Positions 32,047 to 46,156 of a stretch of DNA of 64,000 nt are shown here, in pieces. Origin of the DNA: Caballeronia fortuita (GTDB taxonomy: Bacteria; Pseudomonadota; Gammaproteobacteria; Burkholderiales; Burkholderiaceae). The notes beneath the pieces were generated by a model. It was not told the origin of the DNA and searched no databases. It saw only the letters and a list, made by a program, of their open reading frames with translations. The stretch spans positions 124,001-188,000 of the forward strand of contig NZ_FCNX02000005.1 in NCBI RefSeq assembly GCF_001544835.2, given 5' to 3'. The position numbers and the translations under genes were made by a program. The first letter of the stretch is position 1, and every line of letters starts with the position of its first letter.

Positions 32047-32194
32047 GGCGATATCGCTGTTTTGAAAGAGTGACGGAGAATATATAGCGGACAGGCCGCA
32101 GCGCGTCCCGTCGTTTCCCGGCCGCGCGGCAGTGAAGCGCCAATATCTGGCTCATCAACTAGTCCATCAACTGGCCCGGCAAAAGCGGACACCA

Positions 32195-33172
32195 TCATAC
32201 CATCGCGCGAGTCGATTTCTTTTTGCTTTCCGGCACGCCGTCGACGATGCCGGGCGTGTCGGCCACGGCTGCCGGGCGCGCCGCGCGCGGGCGATGCACC
32301 CACGCCGACAACACACAGGCCACCACGATGCACGCGCCGCCCGCCCATTCGCGCGGGCCAGGAACCTCGCCCGCGAAGAGCCACGCGGAGAGCGCCGTGA
32401 CGACGAGTTCGAAGAGCATGATGATCGACGCGCGATTGGCCGGCACGCGCGCGAGACCGAGCTGCACGATCATGTTGTTGCCGGCGAGCACGACGCCGAG
32501 CCCGATCACGATGGCCGTCACGGCTGGCAAAAGCGCGGCGGCGGGCGGCGCGGGCATCGGCTCGAACAGCGTGACGATCGACGCGATGAGCGCCGCGCCG
32601 CCGAAGATCACCGCGGTGCGCATCTCGGGCTTCATCGCGGGCAGCGTGCGCGTGACCTTGACGACGAGCACGTTGCTCATCGCGAAACCCATGCCGCCCA
32701 TGAGGCCGGCCCATTCTGCGAGATTGGCGGGCAGCGGCAGGCCGAGCTTCGGCGACCAGAGCATGGTCACCGCGCCCGCGAGCGAGAGCAGTGACAGCGC
32801 GGCGTCGGCGCGGCTCAGACGTTCCTTCAGGATGAAGTGCGCGAAGACCGCGGTCCACGCGGGCGTCAGATAGAAGAGCAGCAAGACGCGCATCACCTGG
32901 CCGTGGATCGCGCCCCACACGAAGCCGATGTTGGTCACGCCCGCCGCCACGCCGAGCCCGACGAGCAGCCAGTGCCACGACAGCGTGCTGATCGAGCGGC
33001 GTTTCGCGAGCAGCACGAAGACGCACGCGGCGGCGCTCGTCGTCGCGCTCGCGGCGGTGCCGGAGAGGCCCATTGCGGCCAACATGCGCATCGGATACCA
33101 GACGAGGCCCCACACCGATGCGCCGAGCATGATGGCGAGCGTCGGCCAGGCATTGCGCACGCCGCCGGTCAT
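32195..33172 (-). CDS. EamA/DMT-family transporter
   Basis: This 325-residue protein has about ten hydrophobic segments in two EamA repeats, typical of drug/metabolite exporters in the inner membrane. The segments AAGVTNIGFVWGAIHGQVMR and LVVTALSAWLFAGEVPGP are typical of the family. The substrate cannot be predicted. The start at ATG 33172 gives the normal length; the open frame runs 29 codons further with a charged, unlikely leader. It diverges from dapC across 210 bp and ends 148 bp before smc. Confidence 0.85.
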   Translation of the reverse strand: MTGGVRNAWPTLAIMLGASVWGLVWYPMRMLAAMGLSGTAASATTSAAACVFVLLAKRRSISTLSWHWLLVGLGVAAGVTNIGFVWGAIHGQVMRVLLLFYLTPAWTAVFAHFILKERLSRADAALSLLSLAGAVTMLWSPKLGLPLPANLAEWAGLMGGMGFAMSNVLVVKVTRTLPAMKPEMRTAVIFGGAALIASIVTLFEPMPAPPAAALLPAVTAIVIGLGVVLAGNNMIVQLGLARVPANRASIIMLFELVVTALSAWLFAGEVPGPREWAGGACIVVACVLSAWVHRPRAARPAAVADTPGIVDGVPESKKKSTRAMV

Positions 33173-33263
33173 TGCGATTGCCCTTGTGTTGCGTCCCGCA
33201 TCGTTCGTTCTTTTGCCCTTCGTGCAGCGCGCCGCCTGCGCTTTCCGGTGCGGCACCACGCGT

Positions 33264-33269
33264 TATAAT
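33264..33269 (+). promoter_or_regulatory. Consensus -10 element for the dap cluster
   Basis: A perfect TATAAT lies about 114 bp before the dapC GTG start. The sequence 17 bp upstream (CTTTCC) is a weak -35. This is probably the promoter for dapC-dapD and the ArsC-like gene. Confidence 0.5.
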
Positions 33270-33382
33270 CGTGAGTTCGTTTCACGTCCGTTCGATTCCT
33301 TCGATGCCGCGCTCGCAGGCGCTTCTTGCTTCGTGCTTCGATCATGCCTCGCGCGCATTGTCCACTGCTCACCGGTCACGCC

Positions 33383-34600
33383 GTGAATCCACTTCTCGAG
33401 AAACTTCAGTCTTATCCGTTCGAAAAGCTCCGTGTGCTCTTCAAAGGCATCGAGCCGCGCGCCGGATTCACGCCGATCAGCTTCGGCATCGGCGAGCCGA
33501 AGCATCCTACGCCCGCGCTGATCCGCGAGGCCGTGATCGATTCGCTCGACGGCCTCGCCTTGTATCCCGCGACGCTCGGCAGCGAGCCGTTGCGCCGCGC
33601 CATCGCGGCATGGGCGATGCGGCGCTACGGACTCGAATCGATCGATCCGGCAACCGAAGTGCTGCCCGTGTCCGGCTCGCGCGAGGCCCTCTTCGCGCTC
33701 GCGCAAACCGTGATCGACAGCCGCGCGGCCGGCGCCGCGGAACCGCCCATCGTACTCTGTCCGAACCCGTTCTATCAAATCTACGAAGGCGCGGCGCTGC
33801 TCGCGGGCGCGGAGCCTTACTTCGTCAACAGCGATCCGGCGCGCAACTTCGCGTGCGATTACTCGACCGTGCCCGAGGACATCTGGGCGCGCACGCAACT
33901 GCTCTATGTATGCTCGCCGGGCAACCCGACGGGCGCCGTGCTCACGCTCGAGAACTGGCGCGAACTGTTCGCGCTGTCGGACAGGCACGGCTTCGTGATC
34001 GCGTCCGACGAGTGCTATTCGGAGATTTATTTCGACGAGGCCAATCCGCCGCTCGGCGGCCTCGAAGCCGCGCGCCTGCTCGATCGAAGTTTCGATCGTC
34101 TGGTGATGTTGTCGAGCCTGTCGAAGCGCTCGAACGTGCCGGGCATGCGCTCGGGATTCGTCGCGGGCGATGCGTCGATCCTCAAGGATTTCCTGCTCTA
34201 CCGCACGTATCACGGCGCGGCGCTGTCGACGGTGTTTCAGCGCGCGAGCGTCGCCGCGTGGCAGGATGAAACGCACGTGCGCGACAATCGCGCGCAGTAT
34301 CTGAAGAAATTCCAGACGGTCACGCCGATGCTCGCCAACGTGCTCGACGTGCGTCTGCCCGACGCCGCGTTCTACCTCTGGGCGAACGTTTCGGGCACCG
34401 GGCTTACGGATACCGAGTTCGCGGCGCGCCTGTACGCCGACTATAATGTGACGGTTCTGCCGGGCTCTTTTCTCGCGCGCACCGCGCACGGCACGAATCC
34501 GGGCGAAGGCTTCGTGCGTATCGCGCTCGTCGCCGAAACCGGGGAATGTGTCGAAGGCGCCCGCCGCATCGTCGAATTCTGCCGCACGCTCGCGTCCTGA
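33383..34600 (+). CDS. dapC: N-succinyldiaminopimelate aminotransferase
   Basis: DapC makes N-succinyl-LL-diaminopimelate from its keto precursor and glutamate, in the succinylase branch of lysine and peptidoglycan synthesis. The 405-residue fold-type I PLP enzyme begins [19 protein letters not shown] and has [11 protein letters not shown]. It also has [21 protein letters not shown] and the PLP-lysine region [17 protein letters not shown] chose GTG at 33383; an in-frame ATG at 33326 would add 19 unrelated residues. It is followed by dapD. Confidence 0.93.
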   Translation: MNPLLEKLQSYPFEKLRVLFKGIEPRAGFTPISFGIGEPKHPTPALIREAVIDSLDGLALYPATLGSEPLRRAIAAWAMRRYGLESIDPATEVLPVSGSREALFALAQTVIDSRAAGAAEPPIVLCPNPFYQIYEGAALLAGAEPYFVNSDPARNFACDYSTVPEDIWARTQLLYVCSPGNPTGAVLTLENWRELFALSDRHGFVIASDECYSEIYFDEANPPLGGLEAARLLDRSFDRLVMLSSLSKRSNVPGMRSGFVAGDASILKDFLLYRTYHGAALSTVFQRASVAAWQDETHVRDNRAQYLKKFQTVTPMLANVLDVRLPDAAFYLWANVSGTGLTDTEFAARLYADYNVTVLPGSFLARTAHGTNPGEGFVRIALVAETGECVEGARRIVEFCRTLAS

Positions 34601-34641
34601 CAGCGTTGCCGGTCCAAAACTACCCATCCTTGATATCAACT

Positions 34642-37075
<2,434 letters not shown>

Positions 37076-37105
37076 TTCAAATTTCACAATAAAAAGGAGC
37101 CTTCG

Positions 37106-37990
37106 ATGGCGCTGCCCTTCACCACCGTGCGCGACCTGCTGCGTTTCGGCGTTTCGCGCTTCACCGAAGCGGGCTTGTCGTTCGGCCACGGCTCGTCCAA
37201 TGCCTACGACGAAGCCGCGTATCTGATCCTGCACACGCTGCATCTGCCGCTCGACACGCTCGATCCGTTTCTCGATGCGCGCCTGCTCGACCATGAAATC
37301 GACGCCGTCATGAAAGTGATCGAGCGCCGCGCGACGGAGCGAGTTCCCGCCGCGTACATCACGCAGGAAGCGTGGATGCACGGCCGCCGTTTCTACGTGG
37401 ACGAGCGCGTGATCGTGCCGCGCTCGTTCATCGGCGAATTGCTGCAGGATGGCTTGCAGCCCTACGTCGCCGATCCGGATCAGGTTACGCGCGTACTCGA
37501 ACTATGCACCGGCTCGGGCTGCCTCGCGATCCTCGCGGCGCAGGCCTTCGAAAACGCCGATGTCGATGCCGTCGATATTTCCGCCGATGCGCTCGCGGTC
37601 GCGCGCCGGAATGTCGACGATTACGCTCTCGAAGAGCGCGTGAACCTGTACGAAGGCGACCTCTATGCGCCGCTGCCGCAGGCGCGCTACGAAGTCATCA
37701 TCACGAACCCGCCTTACGTCAACGCGCACGCCATGCAGGCGCTGCCCGAAGAGTACAGGCACGAGCCCGAACTCGCGCTCGCCGGCGGCGCGGACGGCAT
37801 GGACGTGGTGCGGCGTATCGTGCGCGATGCGGGCAAGTGGCTGACGGAGGACGGCGTGCTCGTGGTCGAAATCGGCAACGAGCGGCCGAACGTGGAAGCC
37901 GCGCTCGGCGGGCTCGATCTCGTGTGGCTCTCGACAAGCGCCGGCGACGACAACGTCTTCCTGATCCAGGCCGCCGATCTGCCCGCCTGA
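37106..37990 (+). CDS. prmB: Ribosomal protein L3 N5-glutamine methyltransferase
   Basis: PrmB methylates a glutamine of 50S protein L3 using SAM. The 294-residue protein has the N-terminal helical domain, VLELCTGSGCLAILAAQAF (SAM loop) and the N6-methyltransferase-type motif NPPYVNAHAMQ. Its end, including GDDNVFLI, is intact. NPPYVN with the neighbouring sequence fits PrmB better than PrmC/HemK. AAGGAG precedes the ATG at 37106 by about 7 nt. It follows dapE by 30 bp and is probably cotranscribed. Confidence 0.93.
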   Translation: MALPFTTVRDLLRFGVSRFTEAGLSFGHGSSNAYDEAAYLILHTLHLPLDTLDPFLDARLLDHEIDAVMKVIERRATERVPAAYITQEAWMHGRRFYVDERVIVPRSFIGELLQDGLQPYVADPDQVTRVLELCTGSGCLAILAAQAFENADVDAVDISADALAVARRNVDDYALEERVNLYEGDLYAPLPQARYEVIITNPPYVNAHAMQALPEEYRHEPELALAGGADGMDVVRRIVRDAGKWLTEDGVLVVEIGNERPNVEAALGGLDLVWLSTSAGDDNVFLIQAADLPA

Positions 37991-38007
37991 TCCACTGCGT
38001 TTGGACG

Positions 38008-38046
38008 AGCGATCGTTGCCGCGGCGCGAAGGCTGCAACGATCGCT
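38008..38046. repeat. 12-bp perfect inverted repeat between prmB and cls
   Basis: AGCGATCGTTGC (38008-38019) and GCAACGATCGCT (38035-38046) are exact complements with a 15-nt loop. No T-run follows, so it is not a canonical terminator. It could be a protein-binding site or an mRNA 3'-end structure for prmB. Confidence 0.6.
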
Positions 38047-38117
38047 AACACATCGCGCGGACGGGTTGGGTAATATGGCGAATCGCCAATAGCCCAGCCT
38101 CGCTCCGTCCCGCGTCT

Positions 38118-39608
38118 ATGCAAGCCTCCGACTGGCTACACCTCGGCACGCTCGTGATGGCCGCGCACGTGCTCGGCGTGATCGCCGCGATCCATGCCGT
38201 CATCAACACACGCACGTCGCAAGGCGCGGTGGCGTGGGCGGTGTCGCTCGTCGCGATGCCCTATTTCACGCTAATCCCCTATCTCTTCCTCGGCCGCAGC
38301 AAGTTCGCCGGTTATATCGACGAGCGGCGGCTGGAGCTCGACATCCTGCGCAGCCGTTCGAAGCCCGCCGAATGGGATTCGGGCGCCCGCAGCGATGCGC
38401 CCGAAGGCGCGCCGCTCATCGACTCCACCGGCGCGCGCGGCGAAATCGCACCGGGACCGGCCGCCTATCTCGGCAATCCGACGATCCGCACGCTGCAGCG
38501 TCTTTCCGGCATGCCGTTTCTGCGCGGCAACTCGGCGCGCGTGCTCATCAACGGCGACGCCACGTTCGCCGCGATTCTCGAAGCGATCGCCGCCGCCGAA
38601 CGCTATGTGGTCGTGCAGTTCTTCATCGTGCGCGCCGATGCGCTCGGCGACATGCTCAAGGACGCGCTCATCAGAAAAGCCCAGGCGGGCGTGCGCGTGT
38701 ACTTTCTCTACGACAGCATCGGCAGCTTCGACCTGCCGCATCGCTACGTGAATGCGTTGCGCGCGGGCGGCGTCGAGGCGCATCCGTTCGCGGCCACGCG
38801 CAAGTTCGTGCACCGGTTCCAGATCAACTTCCGCAATCATCGGAAGATCGTCGTGGTGGACGGCAAGCGCGCGTTCGTCGGCGGGCATAACGTGGGCGTC
38901 GAATATCTCGGCGGCAATCCGCGGCTTTCACCGTGGCGCGACACGCATATCGAAGTGCGCGGCCCGGCTGTTGCGAGCATCCAGTTCGTCTTCACCGAAG
39001 ACTGGTACTGGGCGACGCAACGCCTGCCCGAGCTCGGTCCTGCGCCCGCCTCCGGCGAGAACATGCACTGCATGGTGCTGTCGAGCGGCCCGGCGGACAA
39101 GCAGGAAACCTGCTCGCTCTTTTTCGTCGAGGCGATCAACGCGGCGCGCGAGCGCATCTGGATCACGTCGCCGTATCTGATTCCCGACGAAGCCGTGTTC
39201 TCCGCGCTCAGGCTCGCCGTGATGCGCGGCGTGGACGTGCGCATCCTGATTCCGAGCCGGCGCGATCATCGCGTGGTGTTCGCGGCCTCGCGCCTGTATG
39301 CATACGATCTGGTGCAGGCGGGCGTGCGCATCTTCCGCTACCGGCCTGGATTTCTGCATCAGAAGGTCGTGCTCGTCGACGATATCGCCGCGTCGATCGG
39401 CAGCGCGAATCTGGATAACCGCTCCTTTCGCCTGAACTTCGAGATCACGGTGCTGACCGTCGATCGCGCGTTCGCGGGCGAAGTTGAAGCGATGTTGCTC
39501 GCCGACTTCGCGCATGCCTTCGAGATCGACGCTGACGATTATCGCGGCAAGGCGTTCTGGCGGCGCATGGCGATGCACGTTGCGCGGCTGTTCTCGCCCA
39601 TTCTGTGA
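38118..39608 (+). CDS. cls: Cardiolipin synthase
   Basis: Cls joins two phosphatidylglycerols, or PG and PE, into cardiolipin at the inner membrane. The 496-residue protein has two N-terminal membrane segments (LGTLVMAAHVLGVIAAIHAV and VAMPYFTLIPYLFLG) and two phospholipase D motifs: FRNHRKIVVVDG near residues 238-249 and LHQKVVLVDD-x-IGSANLDNRS near residues 413-430. It is the ClsA-type length and layout. The first PLD motif is HRK rather than the more usual HxK spelled out with D six residues later; both active-site His-x-Lys elements are present. Confidence 0.93.
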   Translation: MQASDWLHLGTLVMAAHVLGVIAAIHAVINTRTSQGAVAWAVSLVAMPYFTLIPYLFLGRSKFAGYIDERRLELDILRSRSKPAEWDSGARSDAPEGAPLIDSTGARGEIAPGPAAYLGNPTIRTLQRLSGMPFLRGNSARVLINGDATFAAILEAIAAAERYVVVQFFIVRADALGDMLKDALIRKAQAGVRVYFLYDSIGSFDLPHRYVNALRAGGVEAHPFAATRKFVHRFQINFRNHRKIVVVDGKRAFVGGHNVGVEYLGGNPRLSPWRDTHIEVRGPAVASIQFVFTEDWYWATQRLPELGPAPASGENMHCMVLSSGPADKQETCSLFFVEAINAARERIWITSPYLIPDEAVFSALRLAVMRGVDVRILIPSRRDHRVVFAASRLYAYDLVQAGVRIFRYRPGFLHQKVVLVDDIAASIGSANLDNRSFRLNFEITVLTVDRAFAGEVEAMLLADFAHAFEIDADDYRGKAFWRRMAMHVARLFSPIL

Positions 39609-39614
39609 GCGGGC

Positions 39615-40106
39615 TCAGAGCAGCTTTTCGATGTCGCCGGTGATCGATTCCGGCTTCGTCTGCGGCGCATAGCGTTTGATGACCCTGCCGCTGCGATCGA
39701 CGAGAAACTTCGTGAAATTCCACTTGATTGCTTCGATGCCGAGCAGTCCCGGCTCCTTGTCCTTCAGATACTTGTAGAGCGGATGCGCGTTCGCGCCGTT
39801 CACCTCGATCTTCGCGAACATCGGAAACGTGACGCCGAAGTTCTTCTCGCAGAACGCGCCGATCTGCTGTGCGTCGCCGGGTTCCTGCTTGCCGAACTGG
39901 TTGCACGGAAAGCCGAGCACTTCGAAGCCGCGCGGTGCGTACTGCTGATAGACGTCCTGCAAACCCTTGTATTGCGGCGTGAAACCGCATTCGCTCGCCG
40001 TATTCACGATGAGCAGCACCTTGTCGCGGTACGTGTCGAGGCTGACGGTCGCGCCGTCGAGTGTTTCGGCCGAGAAGCCGTAGATGTCTTCGCTGGCTGC
40101 GCTCAT
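39615..40106 (-). CDS. Glutathione peroxidase-family protein
   Basis: This 163-residue thioredoxin-fold peroxidase has the peroxidatic Cys at residue 40 (VNTASECGFTPQY). It also has FPCNQFGKQEPG with the catalytic Gln and a second Cys, and KWNFTKFLVD with Trp and Asn. Bacterial members with this pattern are mostly thioredoxin-dependent. It uses a normal Cys codon, not a selenocysteine stop. The start at 40106 (MSAASEDIYGF) is set by the family N-terminus. It converges on cls, with 6 bp between the stops. Confidence 0.92.
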   Translation of the reverse strand: MSAASEDIYGFSAETLDGATVSLDTYRDKVLLIVNTASECGFTPQYKGLQDVYQQYAPRGFEVLGFPCNQFGKQEPGDAQQIGAFCEKNFGVTFPMFAKIEVNGANAHPLYKYLKDKEPGLLGIEAIKWNFTKFLVDRSGRVIKRYAPQTKPESITGDIEKLL

Positions 40107-40211
40107 GGCGTGCTCCGGATAAATTCGATGGAAGTGTCGCGATGCTAACCCGCCGCGCGCGCGGCCGCCATTAGCCGAACGGACGATCCCTGTCTCGCAA
40201 CCGGTCCGGTC

Positions 40212-40217
40212 TAAAAT
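40212..40217 (+). promoter_or_regulatory. Candidate -10 element for the ABC-F gene
   Basis: TAAAAT lies about 44 bp before the GTG start at 40261, in the 154-bp gap from gpx. The -35 is poor. Confidence 0.35.
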
Positions 40218-40260
40218 AGCGCTTTCCTTCCAAGCCGCGCCCTTTCGCCGCCATTCCGAC

Positions 40261-42201
<1,941 letters not shown>

Positions 42202-42217
42202 ATCGGAGATCGACGAC

Positions 42218-43240
42218 TTGACGACGCCTTCCCTCACCGGCTTGCGCGTGCTGGATCTGACGCGGCTCCTGCCCGGCCCCATCGCCACGCTGCGGCTCGC
42301 GGAACTTGGCGCCGACGTGCTCAAGGTCGAACCGCCCGGCGAAGGCGACTATGCGCGCACGATGCTGCGCAGCGATGCCGACCGCCAAAGCGACGCGCCG
42401 AGCGCGTTCTATCGCATCGTCAATCGCGGGAAGCGGCAACTGACGCTCGATCTGAAAACCGACGAAGGTCGCGCGACGCTGATCGAACTCGCGCGCGACG
42501 CCGACGTGCTGGTCGAGAGCTTTCGGCCTTCGGTAATGGCGCGGCTCGGTGTCGGCTACGATGTGTTGCGCGAGGCGAATCCGAAGCTCGTCTATTGCGC
42601 GATCACCGGCTTCGGCAGCGACGGCCCGTTCGCGAACAAGGCCGGTCACGACCTGAACTACGTCGCATATGCGGGCGTGCTCGATCAACTCGCCGCGCGC
42701 GACGGCACGCCGGTCGCGCCGAACTTCCAACTGGCGGACCTGCTGGGCGGCGCGCTTTCGGCCGTGATGGAAATACTTGCCGCCGCGTGGCATGTCGCGC
42801 GCGGCGGCGAAGGCCGCTGTTTGAACGTCTCGATGACGCACGCGATCCACGCGCACAACGTGATGGCCCAAGTCGCGCTGGCGAATGCCGACGAGACCGC
42901 GACGCGCGCCGGCGCGGGACTGCTCAACGGCGGCGCGCCCTGTTACGACGTCTATCGCACGCGCGACGACCGTTTCATCGCCGTCGGCGCGCTGGAACTG
43001 AAGTTCTGGCAGACCTTGTGCGAGGCGCTCGGCCGCCCCGACTGGGCGACCCGCCACTGGAGCCTTGGACAGGCGATCGGCGGAGCGGACGCGGCGGAGT
43101 TGTCCGCACAAGTTGCCGCGCTTTTCCGCGAGCGCACGCGCGACGAATGGATGGCATTGCTGGAGCCGCTCGATTGCTGCGTGGCGCCCGTGCTCACGCC
43201 CGCCGAAGCCGCGGTGCACCCGCTCTTCAAACAGGACTAA
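42218..43240 (+). CDS. Family III CoA-transferase, alpha-methylacyl-CoA racemase-like
   Basis: The 340-residue protein belongs to the CaiB/BaiF group. It starts with LTGLRVLDLTRLLPGPIAT and has ADVLKVEPPGEGDYAR, VLVESFRPSVMARLGV and TGFGSDGP. GHDLNYVAYAGVL resembles the racemase GHD motif with the catalytic His-Asp; CoA-transferases usually differ here. An acyl-CoA racemase is therefore likelier than a CoA-transferase, but the substrate is unknown. TTG at 42218 is the start: GGAG lies 9 nt upstream, and the nearby ATG at 42198 is out of frame. It is 16 bp from yheS and overlaps the next, convergent gene by 4 bp. Confidence 0.8.
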   Translation: MTTPSLTGLRVLDLTRLLPGPIATLRLAELGADVLKVEPPGEGDYARTMLRSDADRQSDAPSAFYRIVNRGKRQLTLDLKTDEGRATLIELARDADVLVESFRPSVMARLGVGYDVLREANPKLVYCAITGFGSDGPFANKAGHDLNYVAYAGVLDQLAARDGTPVAPNFQLADLLGGALSAVMEILAAAWHVARGGEGRCLNVSMTHAIHAHNVMAQVALANADETATRAGAGLLNGGAPCYDVYRTRDDRFIAVGALELKFWQTLCEALGRPDWATRHWSLGQAIGGADAAELSAQVAALFRERTRDEWMALLEPLDCCVAPVLTPAEAAVHPLFKQD

Positions 43241-43500
43241 CGCCGCGGCAAGACCTGACGCGGCTGACGTTCGTCATCGACGAGCACGTGCTTGCGTCCC
43301 GTCACGTGCTCGCGAATGGTCGCGACGACCTGATCCTCGGTGACATCGGCCGCGACGACGCGGCGCGAAATCTGACCCTGCTCGTCGATCCATTCGACGA
43401 TCCGGCAGCCGCTGCCCCAAGGCTGCTGCAGCGGCGCGGAAACACGGCATCCGCGCAAATGAAACGCGGGCTTCGGCCGGGTTGAATTTGAGTGTTTCAA
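43237..43500 (-). CDS. Small orphan protein, 87 residues (possibly DUF2866)
   Basis: The protein starts KHSNSTRPKPAFHLRGCRVS and contains PWGSGCRIVEWIDEQG and VTEDQVVATIREHV. I recall a Burkholderia-type family (DUF2866) with a similar CRVSAP..QPWG..CRIVEWI core but cannot verify it. The TTG start at 43500 has GAGAGG 8 nt upstream. It converges with the racemase-like gene, overlapping it by 4 bp at the stops. There is no signal peptide. Function is unknown. Confidence 0.6.
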   Translation of the reverse strand: MKHSNSTRPKPAFHLRGCRVSAPLQQPWGSGCRIVEWIDEQGQISRRVVAADVTEDQVVATIREHVTGRKHVLVDDERQPRQVLPRR

Positions 43501-43662
43501 TGCGTGGTCCTCTCGATCCTTCCAGTCACTTCGCTTCTTGAACTGCGCCTTGCAAAGTTGGCCGGGTCCGTAGCCCTGTAAGGATAGAAAAACCGCGCGT
43601 CGCTTGGGTTACATTGCGCAACGGGATTTTTACGCCACGTTACGAAGGGTCCGACCGCAAAA

Positions 43663-45048
43663 TCACTCGAGATCGCGAACCCGGTCGATCGCTTCCTCGA
43701 TGCGGTCGACTGCGATCACCTTCAGACCGTCGATCGACTGTTTCGGCGCGTTCGCCTTCGGAATCAGCGCGACCGAGAAGCCGAGCTTCGCCGCTTCCTT
43801 CAGACGATCCTGCCCGCGCGGCGACGGCCGGATTTCGCCCGCAAGGCCCACTTCGCCGAACGTGATGAGGCCCTTGGGCAGCGGCTTGTTGCGCATCGAC
43901 GAGTGGATCGCGAGCAGCACGGCGAGGTCGGCGGCAGGCTCGGTGATCTTTACGCCGCCGACCGCGTTCAGGAACACGTCCTGATCGAAACACGCGATGC
44001 CCGCGTGCCGATGCAGCACCGCCAGAAGCAGCGCAAGCCGGTTCTGCTCGAGCCCGACCGCGAGCCTGCGCGGATTGGGCACATGCGCGGTATCGACGAG
44101 CGCCTGCACTTCGACGAGCAGCGGCCGCGAGCCTTCCTGGGTCACGAGCACGCATGAACCCGCGACGCTCTGCTCGTGCTGCGACAGAAACAGCGCCGAC
44201 GGATTGGCGACACCGCGCAAGCCCTTTTCCGTCATCGCGAAGACGCCGAGTTCGTTCACCGCGCCGAAGCGATTCTTGAACGCGCGCACGAGGCGAAAAG
44301 ACGAGTGCGTATCGCCCTCGAAATACAGCACGGTATCGACGATATGCTCCAGCACGCGCGGCCCCGCGAGGCTGCCCTCCTTCGTCACGTGGCCGACCAT
44401 GATGATGGACGTGCCCGTCTGCTTCGCGATGCGCGTCAGTTGCGCCGCGCACTCGCGCACCTGCGCGACCGAGCCGGGCGCGGAGGTCAGCGCTTCGGAG
44501 TAGATCGTCTGAATGGAGTCGATGACGGCGACTTCGGGCCGTTGCTCGTCGATCGTCGCCTGAATCTTTTCGAGCTGGATTTCCGCGAGCAGCGCGAGAT
44601 CGCCCGCCGCGCTTGCACCGCCAATCAGCCCGAGCCGCTGCGCCCGCAGCGCGATCTGCGCGCCGGATTCCTCGCCGCTCACATAGAGTGCGGGCCGGTC
44701 GCGCGCGATTTCGGCGAGCGACTGCAACAGCAGCGTCGATTTGCCGATGCCCGGATCGCCGCCGATCAGCACGACGCCGCCCGGCACGAGGCCGCCGCCC
44801 AGCACGCGATCGAATTCGCCGACGCCCGTCGTGAAGCGCGGCACGTCCGACGCCTCGATCTCCGCGAGCTTGCGCACCGGCGAGCTTTTCGCGAGCGCCT
44901 GGAAGCGATGGTTCGACGCCGTCTGCGCCACCGATTCCGTCAGCGTGTTCCACGCGTTGCATGCGGCGCACTGGCCGGTCCACTTCGGCGATTCCCCGCC
45001 GCATTCGCTGCATACGTACAGCGTTTTTGCCTTCGCTACTTTTGCCAC
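43663..45048 (-). CDS. radA: DNA repair protein RadA
   Basis: RadA (Sms) is a RecA-like ATPase that processes recombination intermediates and promotes branch migration. The 461-residue protein has a zinc finger (Cys13, 16, 27, 30: YVCSECGGESPKW, then TGQCAACN) and Walker A GGDPGIGKST near residues 96-105. The RadA-specific KNRFGAVNELGVF follows, then a C-terminal Lon-protease-like domain without catalytic use. The start is GTG 45048. It follows alr by 37 bp on the same strand. Confidence 0.97.
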   Translation of the reverse strand: MAKVAKAKTLYVCSECGGESPKWTGQCAACNAWNTLTESVAQTASNHRFQALAKSSPVRKLAEIEASDVPRFTTGVGEFDRVLGGGLVPGGVVLIGGDPGIGKSTLLLQSLAEIARDRPALYVSGEESGAQIALRAQRLGLIGGASAAGDLALLAEIQLEKIQATIDEQRPEVAVIDSIQTIYSEALTSAPGSVAQVRECAAQLTRIAKQTGTSIIMVGHVTKEGSLAGPRVLEHIVDTVLYFEGDTHSSFRLVRAFKNRFGAVNELGVFAMTEKGLRGVANPSALFLSQHEQSVAGSCVLVTQEGSRPLLVEVQALVDTAHVPNPRRLAVGLEQNRLALLLAVLHRHAGIACFDQDVFLNAVGGVKITEPAADLAVLLAIHSSMRNKPLPKGLITFGEVGLAGEIRPSPRGQDRLKEAAKLGFSVALIPKANAPKQSIDGLKVIAVDRIEEAIDRVRDLE

Positions 45049-45085
45049 TCGAAGCCTTGCCTGTTTTCTTTTCGGTATTTTTTTG

Positions 45086-46156
45086 TCATTCCGCGCGCAC
45101 CGGAACGCGCTGGGCGATCGCGCACATGAGTTCGTAGCCGATGGTGCCGGCGGAGCTCGCGACGTCGTCGATCGGCATATTCGCGCCCCACAACTCCACG
45201 CGCGAGCCGATGCCCGCTTGCGGACACGGTGTCAGATCGACGGTCAGCATGTCCATCGACACGCGGCCGACGAGCCGCGTGCGCACGCCATCGACGATGA
45301 CGGGCGTGCCTTCCGGCGCGACCCGCGGATAGCCGTCCGCATAGCCGCACGCGACCACACCGATGCGCATCGACGTGCCCGCCGTATAGGTCGAGCCATA
45401 ACCGATGCTGCTGCCGGCCGCGACCGTCTGCACGGCAATGAGTTCGGACTGGAGCGTCATCGCGGGTTTGAGGCCGGTATCGGCGATATCGGCCGTCACG
45501 CCCGACGGCGACGCGCCGTACAGCATGATGCCCGGCCGCACCCAGTCGACGTGCGCGCCCGGATGCCACAGCACCGCCGCCGAATTCGCGAGGCTGCGCG
45601 CGCCCGCGATGCCCTCCGCGCCGCGCTCGAACGCTTCCAATTGATGCGCGATGCCGCGCGGGCCGTCGGCATCGGAAAAATGGGTCATGAGCGTGATCTG
45701 ACCCACGCCCTGCACCGCGCGCGCGCGCTCCCACGCGGTGCGGAACTTCTCGGGCGTGTAGCCGAGACGGTTCATGCCGCTGTTCATCTTGAGCTGGATA
45801 TTGACCGGTTTCGACAGCCGCGCCATTTCCAGCATGCGCAACTGCTCGTCGCAGTGGACCGCCGTGGTGAGGCTATAGCGGTCGATCACGTCGATATCGG
45901 TCGGGCGGAAAAAGCCTTCGAGCAAAAGAATGGGCCCGGCCCAGCCCAATTCACGCAACTTCGCGGCTTCTTCGAGGTCGAGAAGGCCAAAGCCGTCCGT
46001 CGCGCGCAGTCCGGGGAACGCCCGCGCGAGACCGTGGCCATATGCATTGGCCTTGACGACGGCCCAAATCTTGGATTTAGGCGCGTACTTGCGTGCAATG
46101 GCGAGGTTGTTGGCGAGCGCGGCGGTGTGAATCGTTGCTGAAAGGGGGCGCGGCAT
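45086..46156 (-). CDS. alr: Alanine racemase
   Basis: Alr makes D-alanine for peptidoglycan with PLP. The 356-residue protein has the PLP lysine in [11 protein letters not shown] (K35) and the second catalytic Tyr region [12 protein letters not shown] near residue 255. The C-terminal domain has [16 protein letters not shown]. The length is a little under the family norm. It diverges from lplT across 281 bp and precedes radA. Confidence 0.95.
   Translation of the reverse strand: MPRPLSATIHTAALANNLAIARKYAPKSKIWAVVKANAYGHGLARAFPGLRATDGFGLLDLEEAAKLRELGWAGPILLLEGFFRPTDIDVIDRYSLTTAVHCDEQLRMLEMARLSKPVNIQLKMNSGMNRLGYTPEKFRTAWERARAVQGVGQITLMTHFSDADGPRGIAHQLEAFERGAEGIAGARSLANSAAVLWHPGAHVDWVRPGIMLYGASPSGVTADIADTGLKPAMTLQSELIAVQTVAAGSSIGYGSTYTAGTSMRIGVVACGYADGYPRVAPEGTPVIVDGVRTRLVGRVSMDMLTVDLTPCPQAGIGSRVELWGANMPIDDVASSAGTIGYELMCAIAQRVPVRAE

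Noticed and set aside
28621..32073. Two long plus-strand frames opposite smc
   Set aside because: They mirror the smc coiled-coil codons; no independent start signal or domain.
39615..40106. Selenoprotein glutathione peroxidase
   Set aside because: The peroxidatic residue is encoded by a Cys codon, with no internal TGA.
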